Positions 42,018 through 51,621 of a stretch of 64,000 nt of DNA are shown here, piece after piece. A model generated the notes under the pieces. The model did not search any database. It had not been told where the DNA came from and saw nothing but the letters and a program-made list of their open reading frames with translations. A program made the position numbers and the translations under genes. Positions within the stretch are counted from its first letter, which is position 1; each line of letters begins with the position of its first letter. The stretch is from Mesorhizobium shangrilense (lineage in GTDB: Bacteria; Pseudomonadota; Alphaproteobacteria; Rhizobiales; Rhizobiaceae), in assembly GCF_028826155.1 (NCBI RefSeq), contig NZ_JAQGPN010000001.1:496001-560000 (forward strand), read 5' to 3'.

Positions 42018-42566
42018 CTAGGGCCGGATCATGCGCTTCAGCACGTCATCCTTGAGCCAGAAATGGTGGCGCAGGGCGGCAAGCGCATGCAGCGCCACGA
42101 TGGCGATCGCTCCCCACGCGAGGACCTCATGCGCCGCTGCCCAGAACGTCTCCGCCTCATCGGACATCTGCATGGGCAGGTTCGGCACCACGAACAGCCC
42201 GAACGGCATGGACGGAATGTCGAGCACCGACACGGAAACCAGCGCCCACCCGGTCAGCGGCGCCACGAACATGGCGACGTAGAGAAGCCAGTGCGCAGCG
42301 TGCGCGGCCATCGCCTCCAGCGATCCGAGCGTCGGCGGAAGGTCCGGACGGGTATTGGCGGCGCGCCAGCCGAGCCGCAGCACGACGAGCCCGAGCAGCA
42401 GGAAGCCGAAGGCCTTGTGAAGCTGGATGAGTTCGAAGGCGGTGCGCTGGCTCTCGAGCCGGACCATCGTCCAGCCCAGGGCGAACTCGCCGATGAAGAG
42501 CAGGGCGATTACCCAGTGGAGGAGGATCGCCCCCCAACCGTAGCCCGCACTCGTGTTGCGGATCAT
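42018..42566 (-). CDS. Cytochrome b561 family protein
   Basis: 182 residues with four membrane helices. The pattern matches bacterial CybB: GYGWGAILLHWVIALLFIGEFALGW (His17), IQLHKAFGFLLLGLVVLRLGWR (His50), HAAHWLLYVAMFVAPLTGW (His about 91-94) and AAHEVLAWGAIAIVALHALAAL, supplying the haem ligands. It moves electrons between the quinone pool and periplasmic acceptors such as superoxide. Monocistronic; a CCTTCTCCC/GGGAGAAGG hairpin lies on its upstream side, between it and the pheT stop. Confidence 0.88.
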   Translation of the reverse strand: MIRNTSAGYGWGAILLHWVIALLFIGEFALGWTMVRLESQRTAFELIQLHKAFGFLLLGLVVLRLGWRAANTRPDLPPTLGSLEAMAAHAAHWLLYVAMFVAPLTGWALVSVSVLDIPSMPFGLFVVPNLPMQMSDEAETFWAAAHEVLAWGAIAIVALHALAALRHHFWLKDDVLKRMIRP

Positions 42567-42644
42567 CGCGCGTCTCCGCGCGGCAGGATTGCCGCTTCCG
42601 ACAAACGCCGGACGGACGCGGGCTATTCCAGCCGTTGCATTCCT

Positions 42645-42667
42645 CCTTCTCCCCCTGTGGGAGAAGG
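42645..42667. repeat. Short palindrome downstream of pheT
   Basis: CCTTCTCCC (42645-42653) and GGGAGAAGG (42659-42667) pair over a 5-nt loop, 31 bp after the pheT stop. It belongs to the same CTCCCC/GGGGAG style as the other intergenic hairpins and could end the pheST transcript, though there is no U-run. Confidence 0.6.
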
Positions 42668-42697
42668 TAGGGCGCGTTCCTTAGGCGACTGGTGGCT

Positions 42698-45112
42698 TCA
42701 CCCGCGCAACGTTCCGCCGGTCTGCTTCTTCACGTTCTCGACGATCTTGCCGGCCAGCGCCTCGAAATCCTCGTCGGTCAGCGTCTTCTCGAGCGGCTGG
42801 ATCGAGACCTCGATGGCGATCGACTTCTTGCCGTCGCCGAGTGCAGCGCCTTCGAAGATATCGAAAACGTTCACGCCGGTGATCAGCTTCTTGTCCGCCG
42901 CCAACGCCGCGCGCGTCAGCGTCCCCGCCTCCACCGCTCTGTCGACCACGAAGGCAAAATCGCGCTTCACGGCCTGGAAGGCGGAGAGATCCAGCTTCGG
43001 CTTGGTCCTGGTGGGCTTCGCCTTCGGCTCGGGAACGGCGTCCACGAACACCTCGAAGCCGCAAAGCGGACCCGACACGTCCAGCACTTCGAGCGCCTTC
43101 GGATGGAACTCGCCGAAGGTGCCCAGAACGACCTTCGGGCCGAGCTTGATGGTGCCCGAACGTCCGGGATGATACCACGATGGACCACCGGCCTCGATCT
43201 GCAACCGGTCGACCGGCGCGCCGCAGGCTTCCAGCGCCGCCAGCGCGTCCGCCTTGGCGTCGAACACGCCGACGTTCTGGGCGTTGCCCGACCAGTTGCG
43301 GCCCGAACCGTCGAGCTTCGCCGTACCGCGCCGTACGCCCGCGGCTACCCGGCGCTGTGCTTTCGGCGCGTCGCCCTCATAGGTACCTGAAACCTCGAAC
43401 AGCGCCACGTCGCCGAAGCCGCGATCGGCATTGCGCTGCGCCGCCGCGATCAGGCCGGGCAACAGCGAGGGACGCATGTCCGACATGTCGGCAGCGATCG
43501 GGTTGGCGAGCTTCAGCTCCGGCTTGCCGCCGCCGAACAGCTCGGCGTGCCTGGCCGGGATGAACGACCAGGTCACCGCCTCCATCATGCCGCGCACGGC
43601 AAGCGCCCGCTTGGCGGCGCGGGTGCGTATCTGCAGCGTGGTCAGGATCCTGCCGTTGACTGCATCGTGGCTGCCGAGCGGCTGCGGCGCGATGTTGTCG
43701 ACCCCGTGTATGCGCATGACTTCCTCGACCAGGTCCGCCTTGCCTTCGACGTCGGGGCGCCAGGACGGCACCAGCACGTCGACGACGCTGCCGGTGCTGG
43801 CCGGGCCGAAGCCGAGCCGCGTCAGTATGTCGAGGCTCTCGCCGGCGGGCACGTCGAGGCCCGTCAGGCGCTTCACCTCGGCCAGCGGGAAGGTGACGAT
43901 CTTCGGCGTGTGGCCGGCATAGCCTACCACGTCGTTCTCACTCGCCTCGCCGCCGCAAAGTTCGAGCACCATCTTGGTCGCCAGTTCGACGCCCGGCACC
44001 ATGAACTCCGGGTCGACGCCGCGCTCGAAGCGATAGCGCGCATCCGTGATGATGCCGAGCGCGCGGCCGGTGCGGGCGATGTTGAGCGGCTCCCAAAGCG
44101 CCGACTCGATCAGCACGTCGGTGGTGTTTTCGTCGCAGCCGGAATGCTCGCCGCCCATGATGCCGGCGATCGATTCGACGCCGTTGTCGTCGGCGATCAC
44201 GCACATCTCGGGCGTCAGCGTGTATTCGCGGCCGTCGAGCGCCAGCACCTTCTCGCCATCCTTGGCGCGGCGCACCACGAGATCGCCTTTCACCTTGGCC
44301 GCGTCGAACACGTGCAGCGGCCGGCCGCGATCGAAAGTGATGTAGTTTGTGATGTCGACCAGCGCATTGATGGGGCGCAGCCCGATCGCCAGCAGGCGCT
44401 GCTGCAGCCACTTCGGCGACGGCCCGTTCTTCACCCCGCGCACCAGCCGGAGCGCGAAGCCATGGCAGAGCTTTGGCGTGCCGCCGAACTCCAGCGACAC
44501 TCTTACGGGGCACGGCCCCGCGCCGGTGTGCGGCATGATCGCGTTGTGCTTCAGCCTGCCTAGCCCGGAGGCCGCGAGATCGCGCGCGATGCCGTGCACG
44601 CTGGTCGCATCTGGCCGGTTCGGCGTCAGGTTGATCTCGATGAGCGGATCGTCGAGATGGGCGTAGGCCGCGAAACTCGTGCCCACCGGAGCGTCGGCCG
44701 GCAGGTCGATGATGCCGGTATGTTCGTCGGACAGCTGCAGCTCGCGCTCCGAGCACATCATCCCATGGCTCTCGACGCCGCGGATCTTGCCCACCGCCAG
44801 CGTAACGTCGATGCCGGGAACGTAGGTGCCGGGCGCAGCGAAGGCGCCGACGAGGCCGGCGCGCGCGTTGGGCGCGCCGCAAACCACCTGGATCGGCTTG
44901 CCGTCGCCGGTGTCGACCGCAAGCACCTGCAGCTTGTCGGCGTCGGGATGGCGCGCGGCCGTCAGCACCTTGGCGATCACGAAGGGCTTCAGGCCTGCCT
45001 TGTCGTCAACCGACTCGACCTCGAGCCCGATCGAGGTGAGACGCTCGACGATCTCCTCCAGCGAGGCGTCGGTCTCGAGATGGTCTTTCAGCCAGGAGAG
45101 GGTGAATTTCAT
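42698..45112 (-). CDS. pheT: Phenylalanyl-tRNA synthetase beta subunit
   Basis: 804 residues. It starts [14 protein letters not shown] as PheT does. It has the EMAP/tRNA-binding domain ([26 protein letters not shown]), the B3/B4 editing region, the B5 domain ([20 protein letters not shown]), a catalytic-like core ([13 protein letters not shown]) and a C-terminal anticodon-binding FDX-ACB domain ([15 protein letters not shown]). It forms the alpha2beta2 enzyme with PheS. Its ATG overlaps the ASCH-gene stop (ATGA). Unusually, pheS is not adjacent: three small genes lie between them. Confidence 0.96.
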   Translation of the reverse strand: MKFTLSWLKDHLETDASLEEIVERLTSIGLEVESVDDKAGLKPFVIAKVLTAARHPDADKLQVLAVDTGDGKPIQVVCGAPNARAGLVGAFAAPGTYVPGIDVTLAVGKIRGVESHGMMCSERELQLSDEHTGIIDLPADAPVGTSFAAYAHLDDPLIEINLTPNRPDATSVHGIARDLAASGLGRLKHNAIMPHTGAGPCPVRVSLEFGGTPKLCHGFALRLVRGVKNGPSPKWLQQRLLAIGLRPINALVDITNYITFDRGRPLHVFDAAKVKGDLVVRRAKDGEKVLALDGREYTLTPEMCVIADDNGVESIAGIMGGEHSGCDENTTDVLIESALWEPLNIARTGRALGIITDARYRFERGVDPEFMVPGVELATKMVLELCGGEASENDVVGYAGHTPKIVTFPLAEVKRLTGLDVPAGESLDILTRLGFGPASTGSVVDVLVPSWRPDVEGKADLVEEVMRIHGVDNIAPQPLGSHDAVNGRILTTLQIRTRAAKRALAVRGMMEAVTWSFIPARHAELFGGGKPELKLANPIAADMSDMRPSLLPGLIAAAQRNADRGFGDVALFEVSGTYEGDAPKAQRRVAAGVRRGTAKLDGSGRNWSGNAQNVGVFDAKADALAALEACGAPVDRLQIEAGGPSWYHPGRSGTIKLGPKVVLGTFGEFHPKALEVLDVSGPLCGFEVFVDAVPEPKAKPTRTKPKLDLSAFQAVKRDFAFVVDRAVEAGTLTRAALAADKKLITGVNVFDIFEGAALGDGKKSIAIEVSIQPLEKTLTDEDFEALAGKIVENVKKQTGGTLRG

Positions 45113-45540
45113 GATACGGCTCGTTCTTCGGTTTCCGTTCGCGGCAGCACTTCCACCAGGCGGAAGCGCTCGCAGATAAGTTCCATGTCCGGCGAGAAAC
45201 CGCCGTTCCGCTCGAAATAGCTCTGGTGGCCCTCCCGCCACTCGGCGAGTGTCCGCAGCCCCTCGCCCTCGTCATGGGCGAACTTTTCATCCATCTCGTC
45301 GAACCGCCGGACCGTCACCTCGACGGTTTCGATCACGGCCGCGCGCCGGCCCTGCCCGTCCAGCACCACGTCGCGCCGCCCCACCACCGGCCGTTCCGGG
45401 CTCCCTTCGGGAAAGTCGCGCAGCGCGCCGCAGGTTGCGGTCTTGGTCCCGGCCAGCACCAGGGCGAGCAGCCCGTCGGCCATCGCCGGGCTGTCGCCGA
45501 ACGAGAAGGTCTGCGCGGAGGCGTAGGGGTCGGTGGACAT
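45109..45540 (-). CDS. ASCH domain protein
   Basis: 143 residues. The ASCH fold (RNA-binding, PUA-like) is seen in [55 protein letters not shown] and [43 protein letters not shown]. Members bind or hydrolyse modified nucleosides (the YqfB type is an N4-acetylcytidine amidohydrolase), so a role in RNA metabolism is plausible. The ATG at 45540 is used; 45591 would add a basic, unrelated stretch. It is coupled to pheT by a 4-nt overlap. Confidence 0.87.
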   Translation of the reverse strand: MSTDPYASAQTFSFGDSPAMADGLLALVLAGTKTATCGALRDFPEGSPERPVVGRRDVVLDGQGRRAAVIETVEVTVRRFDEMDEKFAHDEGEGLRTLAEWREGHQSYFERNGGFSPDMELICERFRLVEVLPRTETEERAVS

Positions 45541-45559
45541 GAATCGGTCTGGCTTGCGT

Positions 45560-45838
45560 CTACTCGGCCGCGACGGACGGTGGCACAGCACCCGGCGCCT
45601 TCCTTCCGAGAAACATGCTCTTGACGGAGATGCCCTCGTCGACCCTCCGCCACCAGATCCCCTCGTACATCAGTTCGATGTCATTGAGTCCGGTTTGATC
45701 CAATCCCGCCAGGAATGGATACCACCAGAGAGGGGTTGAAATAGAACGACCATCAGCCAGGCTGACATGCACTTCGTCACGTGTGCACCACGCCTTTATC
45801 GGTCGCATTTCATCCGTTTCAAACGCCAAAGAAGTCAT
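45560..45838 (-). CDS. DUF2442 family protein (putative antitoxin-like partner)
   Basis: 92 residues. DUF2442 features are IKAWCTRDEVHVSLADGRSISTPLWWYPFLA and IELMYEGIWWRRVDEGISV. In many genomes DUF2442 genes follow DUF4160 genes, a pairing widely predicted to be a toxin-antitoxin-type module. I choose the ATG at 45838 (AGGTG upstream); a GTG at 45847 is possible. It overlaps the DUF4160 gene by 20 bp and is 19 bp from the ASCH gene. Confidence 0.8.
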   Translation of the reverse strand: MTSLAFETDEMRPIKAWCTRDEVHVSLADGRSISTPLWWYPFLAGLDQTGLNDIELMYEGIWWRRVDEGISVKSMFLGRKAPGAVPPSVAAE

Positions 45839-46055
45839 TCCAGGCACCTATCCATTCATCACGGCGCTCGGCGACGACCGCGAGCAAGCGCGCAATTTCC
45901 CGATCATTGTATCCCTTGTTCTGCGCAACCTCCAAGTTTTGCAGCCATATCTTCAGAGACTTGCCGTCCTTGACCACGTGCACGTGCGGCGGCTCGTCCA
46001 CGTCGAGTGCGTAGAAGCGGAACTTGTAACCCTGCCATATCAGCAGCGTCGGCAT
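45819..46055 (-). CDS. DUF4160 family protein (putative toxin-like partner)
   Basis: 78 residues. The DUF4160 signature is PTLLIWQGYKFRFYALDVDEPPHVHVVKDGKSLKIWL, followed by NKGYNDREIARLLAVVAERRDEWIGAWNDFF. Its ATG begins directly after the pheS TAG stop with no spacer, so ribosomes finishing pheS can restart here. It forms a nested pair with DUF2442. Biochemical function of the family is not established as far as I know. Confidence 0.82.
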   Translation of the reverse strand: MPTLLIWQGYKFRFYALDVDEPPHVHVVKDGKSLKIWLQNLEVAQNKGYNDREIARLLAVVAERRDEWIGAWNDFFGV

Positions 46056-47165
46056 CTAGCTCGACAGCCCTCCGAACAGCGTCGGCATGTCGAGCGGGCG
46101 GAAGCCGTAATGCGACAGCCACCGAACATCCGCGTCGAAGAAGGCGCGCAGGTCCGGCATGCCGTATTTCAGCATGGCGATGCGGTCGATGCCCATGCCC
46201 CAGGCAAAACCCTGGTACTCGTCGGGGTCGAGCCCGCCATGGCGCAGCACGTTCGGGTGCACCATGCCGCAGCCGAGGATCTCCATCCAGTCGCTGCCCT
46301 CGCCGAAGCGCACCTCGCCCGGCCGCGAGCGGTCGCACTGGATGTCGACCTCAAGGCTCGGCTCGGTGAACGGGAAGAAGGACGGCCGGAAGCGCATCTT
46401 CACGCTCGGCACCTCGAAGAACGCCTTGCAGAACTCCTCGAGCACCCACTTCATGTTGGCGACGTTGGCGGTCTTGTCGATCACCAGCCCCTCGACCTGG
46501 TGGAACATCGGCGAATGGGTGGCGTCGGAATCCTGCCGGTAGGTCTTTCCGGGGATGACGATGCGGATCGGCGGCTTCTGCGTCTCCATCGTGCGGATCT
46601 GCACCGGGGAGGTGTGGGTGCGCAAAAGCTTCGGCGCCTGGCCGTCGCCGGCCGTGTTGAAGAAGAAGGTGTCGTGCATCTCGCGCGCCGGATGCCCTTC
46701 AGGAAAGTTCAGCGCGGTGAAATTGTAGTGGTCGGTCTCGATGTCCGGCCCTTCCGCGATGGCGAAGCCGAGGTCGCCGAAGATCGCAGCGATCTCGTCG
46801 ATCACCTGGCTGATCGGGTGGATGCGCCCGCGCTCGGCCGGCGACTGCCGAACCGGCAGCGTGACGTCGACCTTTTCCGCCGCCAGACGCGCGGCGATGG
46901 CGACATCCTTGAGCTCTGTCTTGCGCAGCGCCAGCGCCTCGGTGACGCGGTTCTTGAGGCCGTTGATCGCCGGGCCCTTGACCTGCCGCTCCTCGGGCGT
47001 CATCGCGCCCAGCGTCTTCAGCATCTCGGAGACGGAACCCTTCTTGCCGAGCGCGGCCACCCGCACGGCCTCGATGGCCTGCTCGTCGCCCGCGGCGCCG
47101 ATGTCGGCCATCACGGCGGCCTCCAGCGTATCGATATTGCTGACGTTCTCGTTCACGTGACCCAT
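46056..47165 (-). CDS. pheS: Phenylalanyl-tRNA synthetase alpha subunit
   Basis: 369 residues. The N-terminal coiled coil is followed by the class II catalytic core: [19 protein letters not shown], motif 2 [42 protein letters not shown] and motif 3 [18 protein letters not shown]. The phenylalanine-pocket residues in [12 protein letters not shown] are present. ATG at 47165; a GTG 9 nt in is possible. It follows rplT after a 127-bp gap that holds a terminator-like hairpin. Confidence 0.96.
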   Translation of the reverse strand: MGHVNENVSNIDTLEAAVMADIGAAGDEQAIEAVRVAALGKKGSVSEMLKTLGAMTPEERQVKGPAINGLKNRVTEALALRKTELKDVAIAARLAAEKVDVTLPVRQSPAERGRIHPISQVIDEIAAIFGDLGFAIAEGPDIETDHYNFTALNFPEGHPAREMHDTFFFNTAGDGQAPKLLRTHTSPVQIRTMETQKPPIRIVIPGKTYRQDSDATHSPMFHQVEGLVIDKTANVANMKWVLEEFCKAFFEVPSVKMRFRPSFFPFTEPSLEVDIQCDRSRPGEVRFGEGSDWMEILGCGMVHPNVLRHGGLDPDEYQGFAWGMGIDRIAMLKYGMPDLRAFFDADVRWLSHYGFRPLDMPTLFGGLSS

Positions 47166-47221
47166 CCGCTTCGTTCGATGCCGCCGGGGTTGTACGGCAG
47201 CCTTGTCAACCGGCCAAAGAA

Positions 47222-47252
47222 AAACCCGCGCCAGCCCTGCCAGCGCGGGTTT
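47222..47252 (-). terminator. Terminator/attenuator between rplT and pheS
   Basis: AAACCCGCG and CGCGGGTTT pair around a 13-nt GC-rich loop, with a T-run on the minus-strand 3' side (GGGTTTTTC). It would end or attenuate the rpmI-rplT transcript before pheST. Confidence 0.75.
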
Positions 47253-47292
47253 CCCAAATCAGAATTTCGAGTGCTTGGGAAGCGGCTGGTCT

Positions 47293-47691
47293 TTAAGCGA
47301 CTGCCTTCTCAAACGCATTCGGGGTGGTGTTCTTCAGGTACTCGAGCGCCTTCTTCGCCTGTGCGACGACGGCGGCGAAGGCCTGCGGCTCATGGATCGC
47401 CATGTCGGACAGAACCTTGCGGTCGATCTCGATGCCCGCCTTGTTGATGCCGTCGATGAAGCGGGCGTAGGTCAGGCCGTGCTCGCGGACGGCGGCGTTG
47501 ATGCGCTGCACCCACAGTGCGCGGAAGTTACGCTTGCGCGCCTTGCGGTCGCGGTAGGCGTACTGCATCGACTTTTCGACCGCCTGCTTGGCGATGCGAA
47601 TGGTGTTCTTGCGACGGCCATAGAAGCCTTTGGCGGCCTTCAGGACCTTCTTATGCTTCGCGTGGCCGACTGTGCCTCTCTTTACGCGCAT
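47293..47691 (-). CDS. rplT: 50S ribosomal protein L20
   Basis: 132 residues. It has the L20 opening [28 protein letters not shown] and the middle [33 protein letters not shown]. It is an early 23S rRNA-binding assembly protein and, in many bacteria, represses its own rpmI-rplT operon. The C-terminal tail is slightly longer than in E. coli. It sits 34 bp after rpmI. Confidence 0.97.
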   Translation of the reverse strand: MRVKRGTVGHAKHKKVLKAAKGFYGRRKNTIRIAKQAVEKSMQYAYRDRKARKRNFRALWVQRINAAVREHGLTYARFIDGINKAGIEIDRKVLSDMAIHEPQAFAAVVAQAKKALEYLKNTTPNAFEKAVA

Positions 47692-47725
47692 GTCATGATC
47701 TCCTTAATGTCGCTTCCAACCCGGC

Positions 47726-47935
47726 TCAGAGGCCGCCGCCGTTAGGCAGAAAATTCTTGATGACCTTGCGGCCGTCCGGTTCAGCCAGAACCATCGTGCC
47801 GCGGGCATCGCGGATGAACTTGTTGGAACGCTTGATCATGCCATGGCGCTTGCCGGCAGCGGCGGACATAACCTTGCCCGTGCCGGTGATCTTGAACCGC
47901 TTCTTGGCGGCCGACTTGGTCTTCATCTTGGGCAT
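47726..47935 (-). CDS. rpmI: 50S ribosomal protein L35
   Basis: 69 residues, basic, beginning [21 protein letters not shown] and containing [18 protein letters not shown]. Start ATG at 47935; the 48025 frame adds an unrelated basic stretch. A long leader of about 190 nt separates it from the ICMT-like gene and contains a strong hairpin. Confidence 0.95.
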   Translation of the reverse strand: MPKMKTKSAAKKRFKITGTGKVMSAAAGKRHGMIKRSNKFIRDARGTMVLAEPDGRKVIKNFLPNGGGL

Positions 47936-48014
47936 TTTGCTTCTACTCCTTTTCCGGCGCGCTCGGCGCCGTTTTTCTTGTTTCCCGACCGACCAAGGGC
48001 TCGGGAAAGCATCG

Positions 48015-48048
48015 AAAACCGCCACGGCATGCCCTGCCGGGCGGTTTT
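48015..48048 (-). terminator. Terminator or leader attenuator upstream of rpmI
   Basis: AAAACCGCC (48015-48023) pairs with GGCGGTTTT (48040-48048), flanked by A and T runs on both strands. It either terminates transcripts from infC and the ICMT-like gene or attenuates rpmI-rplT. Confidence 0.7.
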
Positions 48049-48125
48049 TGGGAACGCGGCCTTATACAGACGGGACCTTCGAAGTGCAACAGGGCAGATT
48101 CGCCGCAGTTGCGCCGTGCTGCCCG

Positions 48126-48749
48126 CTATATCACCCGTAGCAGCACAGGCAGGACATTGGCCTCCTGCAGGTGCTCGATCGCCTCGAACACCGGAACCGC
48201 GGCGACGAAGACCAGACCGTCGAGCAGCGTCGCGTAAACGCGCTTCGACGGCGCTGTCACTGTTTCGGAGTCCTTGAACAGGGCAAGTTTGGGCCAGAAA
48301 CGCGGCACCCGGGCGCAGTAGGCGGCGTACTGTGCGCCGAAATGCTCCGACAGATGGGCTTCCTCGCGACGGATGACGACGAGGAAAGCCAGCACCGTCA
48401 GTAGCCCGAAAGCCAGCCCGACCACGGCGCTGCCGGTCTGCGCGCCGACGCCCGCCGCACCGATCGCGGAGAAGACATAAAGCGGATTGCGGGTGATCGA
48501 ATAGGGACCGAGGTCGACGATCTCGGCCGCCTTTCGGCCGCCGATATAGAGCGTGCACCACACACGCCCCACGATGGCGGCCGCGATCAGCGCGAGGCCG
48601 ATCGCCTCCACATACTCATGGAACTCGTGATAGCCCGTCGGCGAGGCGCAGAACAGGAGCACGCCGGCGGCAAGCGCAAGGATGACGCCGAGCGCAAGCC
48701 GTCGCATGCTCTGGAACCGCGCAAGCGGAATGGATCTAAGCATTTCCAT
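48126..48749 (-). CDS. Isoprenylcysteine carboxyl methyltransferase-like membrane protein
   Basis: 207 residues with about five membrane helices. The ICMT/PEMT SAM-binding signature is seen as LGPYSITRNPLYVFSAIG and REEAHLSEHFGAQYAAYCARVPRFWPKL. Bacterial members methylate lipids or small lipophilic acceptors rather than prenylated proteins; the substrate here is unknown. ATG at 48749 (or 48743). It lies between infC and rpmI, on the same strand, where most relatives have no gene. Confidence 0.82.
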   Translation of the reverse strand: MEMLRSIPLARFQSMRRLALGVILALAAGVLLFCASPTGYHEFHEYVEAIGLALIAAAIVGRVWCTLYIGGRKAAEIVDLGPYSITRNPLYVFSAIGAAGVGAQTGSAVVGLAFGLLTVLAFLVVIRREEAHLSEHFGAQYAAYCARVPRFWPKLALFKDSETVTAPSKRVYATLLDGLVFVAAVPVFEAIEHLQEANVLPVLLRVI

Positions 48750-48799
48750 GGTTCACGATCTGCCTGGGCGACGGCACGCATCGACCGCGCCAGCGTCGG

Positions 48800-49336
48800 T
48801 TACCTCGGAGCCAGCACCATCATCATCTGCCGGCCTTCGAGCTTGGGCTCCGCCTCGACCTTGGCGATGGCCGCCGTCTCCTCACGCACCTTGTTCAGGA
48901 GCTGCATGCCGAGTTCCATGTGCGCCATCTCGCGGCCACGAAAACGCAAGGTGAGCTTGACCTTGTCGCCTTCCTCAAAGAAGCGCCGGACGGCCTTCAT
49001 CTTCGTTTCGTAGTCGTGATCATCGATGTTGGGGCGCATCTTGATCTCTTTGATCTCGATGACCTTCTGATTCTTGCGCGCCTCGGCCGCCTTCTTCTGG
49101 TTGGCGTATTTCAGCTTGCCAAGATCGAGGATCTTGGTGACCGGCGGCTCTGCGTTCGGGGAAATCTCGACCAGGTCGAGGCCAGCCTCTTCGGCGGCCA
49201 GCAGGGCATCGTTGATCGAAACGTTGCCGCGATTGTTTCCGTCTGCATCGATGAGCTGGACCCGGGGAACTCGGATGTCTCGGTTTGCGCGCGGCCCTTC
49301 CTTGGTCGGCGCCGCTGCCTTGAATGGTCTGCGAAT
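48800..49336 (-). CDS. infC: Translation initiation factor IF-3
   Basis: 178 residues starting at a rare ATT codon (49334-49336): the frame reads ATT-CGC-AGA-CCA-TTC and has GAGGAG 9 nt upstream. The N-domain contains [20 protein letters not shown], the linker [23 protein letters not shown] and the C-domain [31 protein letters not shown] through [11 protein letters not shown]. No ATG, GTG or TTG fits the conserved N-terminus. A non-canonical start is the known autoregulation signal of infC, because IF-3 itself rejects it. It is divergent from the alpha/beta hydrolase gene. Confidence 0.95.
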   Translation of the reverse strand: MRRPFKAAAPTKEGPRANRDIRVPRVQLIDADGNNRGNVSINDALLAAEEAGLDLVEISPNAEPPVTKILDLGKLKYANQKKAAEARKNQKVIEIKEIKMRPNIDDHDYETKMKAVRRFFEEGDKVKLTLRFRGREMAHMELGMQLLNKVREETAAIAKVEAEPKLEGRQMMMVLAPR

Positions 49337-49588
49337 GGGCGTGGTCTCCTCAAGCTGTTTCGCACGAAAAAATGATCGTCCGCGCTATGTCGGTACGATC
49401 GGGGCCAAGTCAATAGCACAGTCGGTTGCAGAAATCATCATCAGCATATGCAACCTGAGCTACTAACTCGCGAGCCCCCAACTTCGATCCTGGACGACCT
49501 TTCTGCCGCATTCTGTGGCGGTGGCTTGGACCCTTCCGCCCGTTGCGCGCCCATGCCACAAGGCGGACGTATTCTCTGGAGATCGCGC

Positions 49589-50359
49589 ATGAGTGAGCAA
49601 CAGGCCGCCTTTTTTGACCACGACGGCGTCGAGATCGCCTACCGCCATCGCGAGGGCAAGTCGCCGGGCGTCGTCTGGCTGGGCGGCTACCGTTCCGACA
49701 TGCTGGGCACCAAGGCGGAGGCGCTCGACGAATGGGCGGCCCGCACCGGCCACGCCTTTTTGCGTCATGACTATTCGGGCCACGGCGAATCCGGAGGCGA
49801 ATTTCGCTACGGGACCATCTCGAAATGGCTGGGCGAAAGCCTCGCCGCCTTCCGTCGCTTCACCTCCGGCAGGCAGATCCTCGTCGGCTCCTCGATGGGC
49901 GGCTGGATCGCGCTGCGCATGGCGGAGGAGTTGCGCAAGGCCGGCGAGGACCGCGTGGCCGGGATCGTCCTGCTCGCCCCCGCGCCGGACTTCACGACCG
50001 AACTGATCGAGCCGAAGCTCAAGAAGTCGCAGAAGCGCGACCTCGAGACGAAGGGCTTCTTCGAGGTGCCGTCGGAGTACTCGCCGGAGCCATATATCTA
50101 TACCCGCGCCCTCTTCGAAGACGGCAAGCTCAACCGGGTCTTGGGCAAGCCGATCGACACTCACAGTCCGGTCCACATCCTGCAGGGCATGGCCGACCCC
50201 GACGTGCCTCACACACATGCGCTGAAGCTGGTCGGCTGCCTGCCGTCCGACGACGTGACGCTCTCGCTCATCCCGGACGGCGACCACCGACTGTCGCGTC
50301 AGCAGGACCTCGACATGCTGATCGACGCTGTCGATGGGATGATCGAGCGGGCGGCGTAG
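49589..50359 (+). CDS. Alpha/beta hydrolase
   Basis: 256 residues of the serine-hydrolase alpha/beta fold. The nucleophile elbow GSSMGGW is near residue 105, and the late DPDVPHTHALKLV (acid) and GDHRLSRQQD (catalytic His) complete the triad. WLGGYRSDMLGTKAEAL and RHDYSGHGESGGEF form the oxyanion and cap-side region, as in the ABHD10/palmitoyl-thioesterase-like group. The ATG at 49589 has TGGAG at 8 nt. It is 3 bp from the BenE gene, so they share an operon. The substrate is unknown. Confidence 0.85.
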   Translation: MSEQQAAFFDHDGVEIAYRHREGKSPGVVWLGGYRSDMLGTKAEALDEWAARTGHAFLRHDYSGHGESGGEFRYGTISKWLGESLAAFRRFTSGRQILVGSSMGGWIALRMAEELRKAGEDRVAGIVLLAPAPDFTTELIEPKLKKSQKRDLETKGFFEVPSEYSPEPYIYTRALFEDGKLNRVLGKPIDTHSPVHILQGMADPDVPHTHALKLVGCLPSDDVTLSLIPDGDHRLSRQQDLDMLIDAVDGMIERAA

Positions 50360-50362
50360 CAC

Positions 50363-51505
50363 ATGCGTCTCTCCGTTCCGATCTCGGCCTTCGTTGCGGC
50401 GGTCGTCGGCTTCGGCGGGACGCTGGCCATCATCATCGCCGCAGCGGAAGCCGTCGGCGCCACTCAGGTCGAGACGGCGAGTTGGGTCACCGCCATCTGC
50501 CTCGCCATGGCCGCGGAAAGCCTGTGGCTCTCGTGGCGCACCCGCATGCCCGTCATCACCGCATGGTCGACGCCCGGCGCGGCGCTGATCGCGGCCTCAA
50601 CCGGTTTCACCATGGCGGAAGCCGTCGGCGCCTTCATCGTCACCGCCCTGCTGCTGGTCGCCACCGGCCTGTTCCGGCCGTTGACCGCGCTGATCTCGCG
50701 CATCCCCGCCTCGGTGGCCTCGGGCATGCTCGCGGGCATTGTCGTCATCTTCGCGATCAATGCAGCCAGGACGATTCCGGCCGACCCATGGCTGATCCTG
50801 CCGTTGATCGCCGCCTTCTTCGTGATCCGCCTGTTCAGCCCGACGCTGTCGGTGCTTGCCGTGCTCGTCGGCGGCGGTCTGGCGGCCTTCCTCACCGGCC
50901 GCGTCGGCGGACTGCCGACCCCTGAGCTGTCGACCCTGACGACGATCTGGCCGGAATTCACCCTGCAGGCAACGATGGGCCTCGCCCTGCCGCTGTACCT
51001 GGTCACGATGGCCTCGCAGAACCTCTCCGGCCTCGCCGTGCTGCGCGCCGCCGGCTACCAGCCTGCGCCCGGCCCGCTGATCGGGGTCACCGGCTTCGTC
51101 TCGCTGCTCTCCGCCCCCTTCGGCGCCTCGACCACCAATCTCGCCGCCATTTCGGCCGCCATCTGCACCGGGCCGGATGTGCATCCCGATCCGGCCGAGC
51201 GGTGGAAGACCGGTCCCTTCTACGCGCTCGCCTACGTGGTCTTCGCTGCCTTCGGAGCCTCGCTGGTGGCCATCTTCGCCGTCCTGCCGCAGAGCCTCAT
51301 CGTCCTTGTTGCGGGGCTGGCGCTGATGGGTGCGCTCGCCAACGCGCTCACCATCGCGCTGCAGAACGAAGGCGAGCGCATGGCGGCCACGACGGCGTTT
51401 GCGGTCACCGCCTCCGGCCTGACGCTCGCCGGTGTCGGATCGGCCTTCTGGGGACTGGTCGCCGGGCTGCTCGTGCTTGTCCTCGACCACATGAAAAGAA
51501 AGTAG
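50363..51505 (+). CDS. BenE family benzoate/aromatic acid-H+ symporter
   Basis: 380 residues with about 11-12 membrane segments. The BenE pattern includes VGFGGTLAIIIAAAEAVGA, PVITAWSTPGAALIA, RIPASVASGMLAGIV, LPLYLVTMASQNLSGLAVLRAAGYQPAP and APFGASTTNLAAISAAICTGPDVHPDP. The WSTPGAAL and QN-G motifs are typical of this APC-superfamily fold. It probably imports an aromatic or related acid. No benzoate degradation genes lie nearby, so the substrate is open. Confidence 0.87.
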   Translation: MRLSVPISAFVAAVVGFGGTLAIIIAAAEAVGATQVETASWVTAICLAMAAESLWLSWRTRMPVITAWSTPGAALIAASTGFTMAEAVGAFIVTALLLVATGLFRPLTALISRIPASVASGMLAGIVVIFAINAARTIPADPWLILPLIAAFFVIRLFSPTLSVLAVLVGGGLAAFLTGRVGGLPTPELSTLTTIWPEFTLQATMGLALPLYLVTMASQNLSGLAVLRAAGYQPAPGPLIGVTGFVSLLSAPFGASTTNLAAISAAICTGPDVHPDPAERWKTGPFYALAYVVFAAFGASLVAIFAVLPQSLIVLVAGLALMGALANALTIALQNEGERMAATTAFAVTASGLTLAGVGSAFWGLVAGLLVLVLDHMKRK

Positions 51506-51621
51506 ACGTTTCAGGTACTTGTCCGGTTTCGGAGGCGATCGTCTTGAATCGCCATTTTCTCGATACCATGTCGATTCGAGCAGCAAGCACTCGCTGCCTC
51601 GAACCGAAGGAACGGGAGAAG

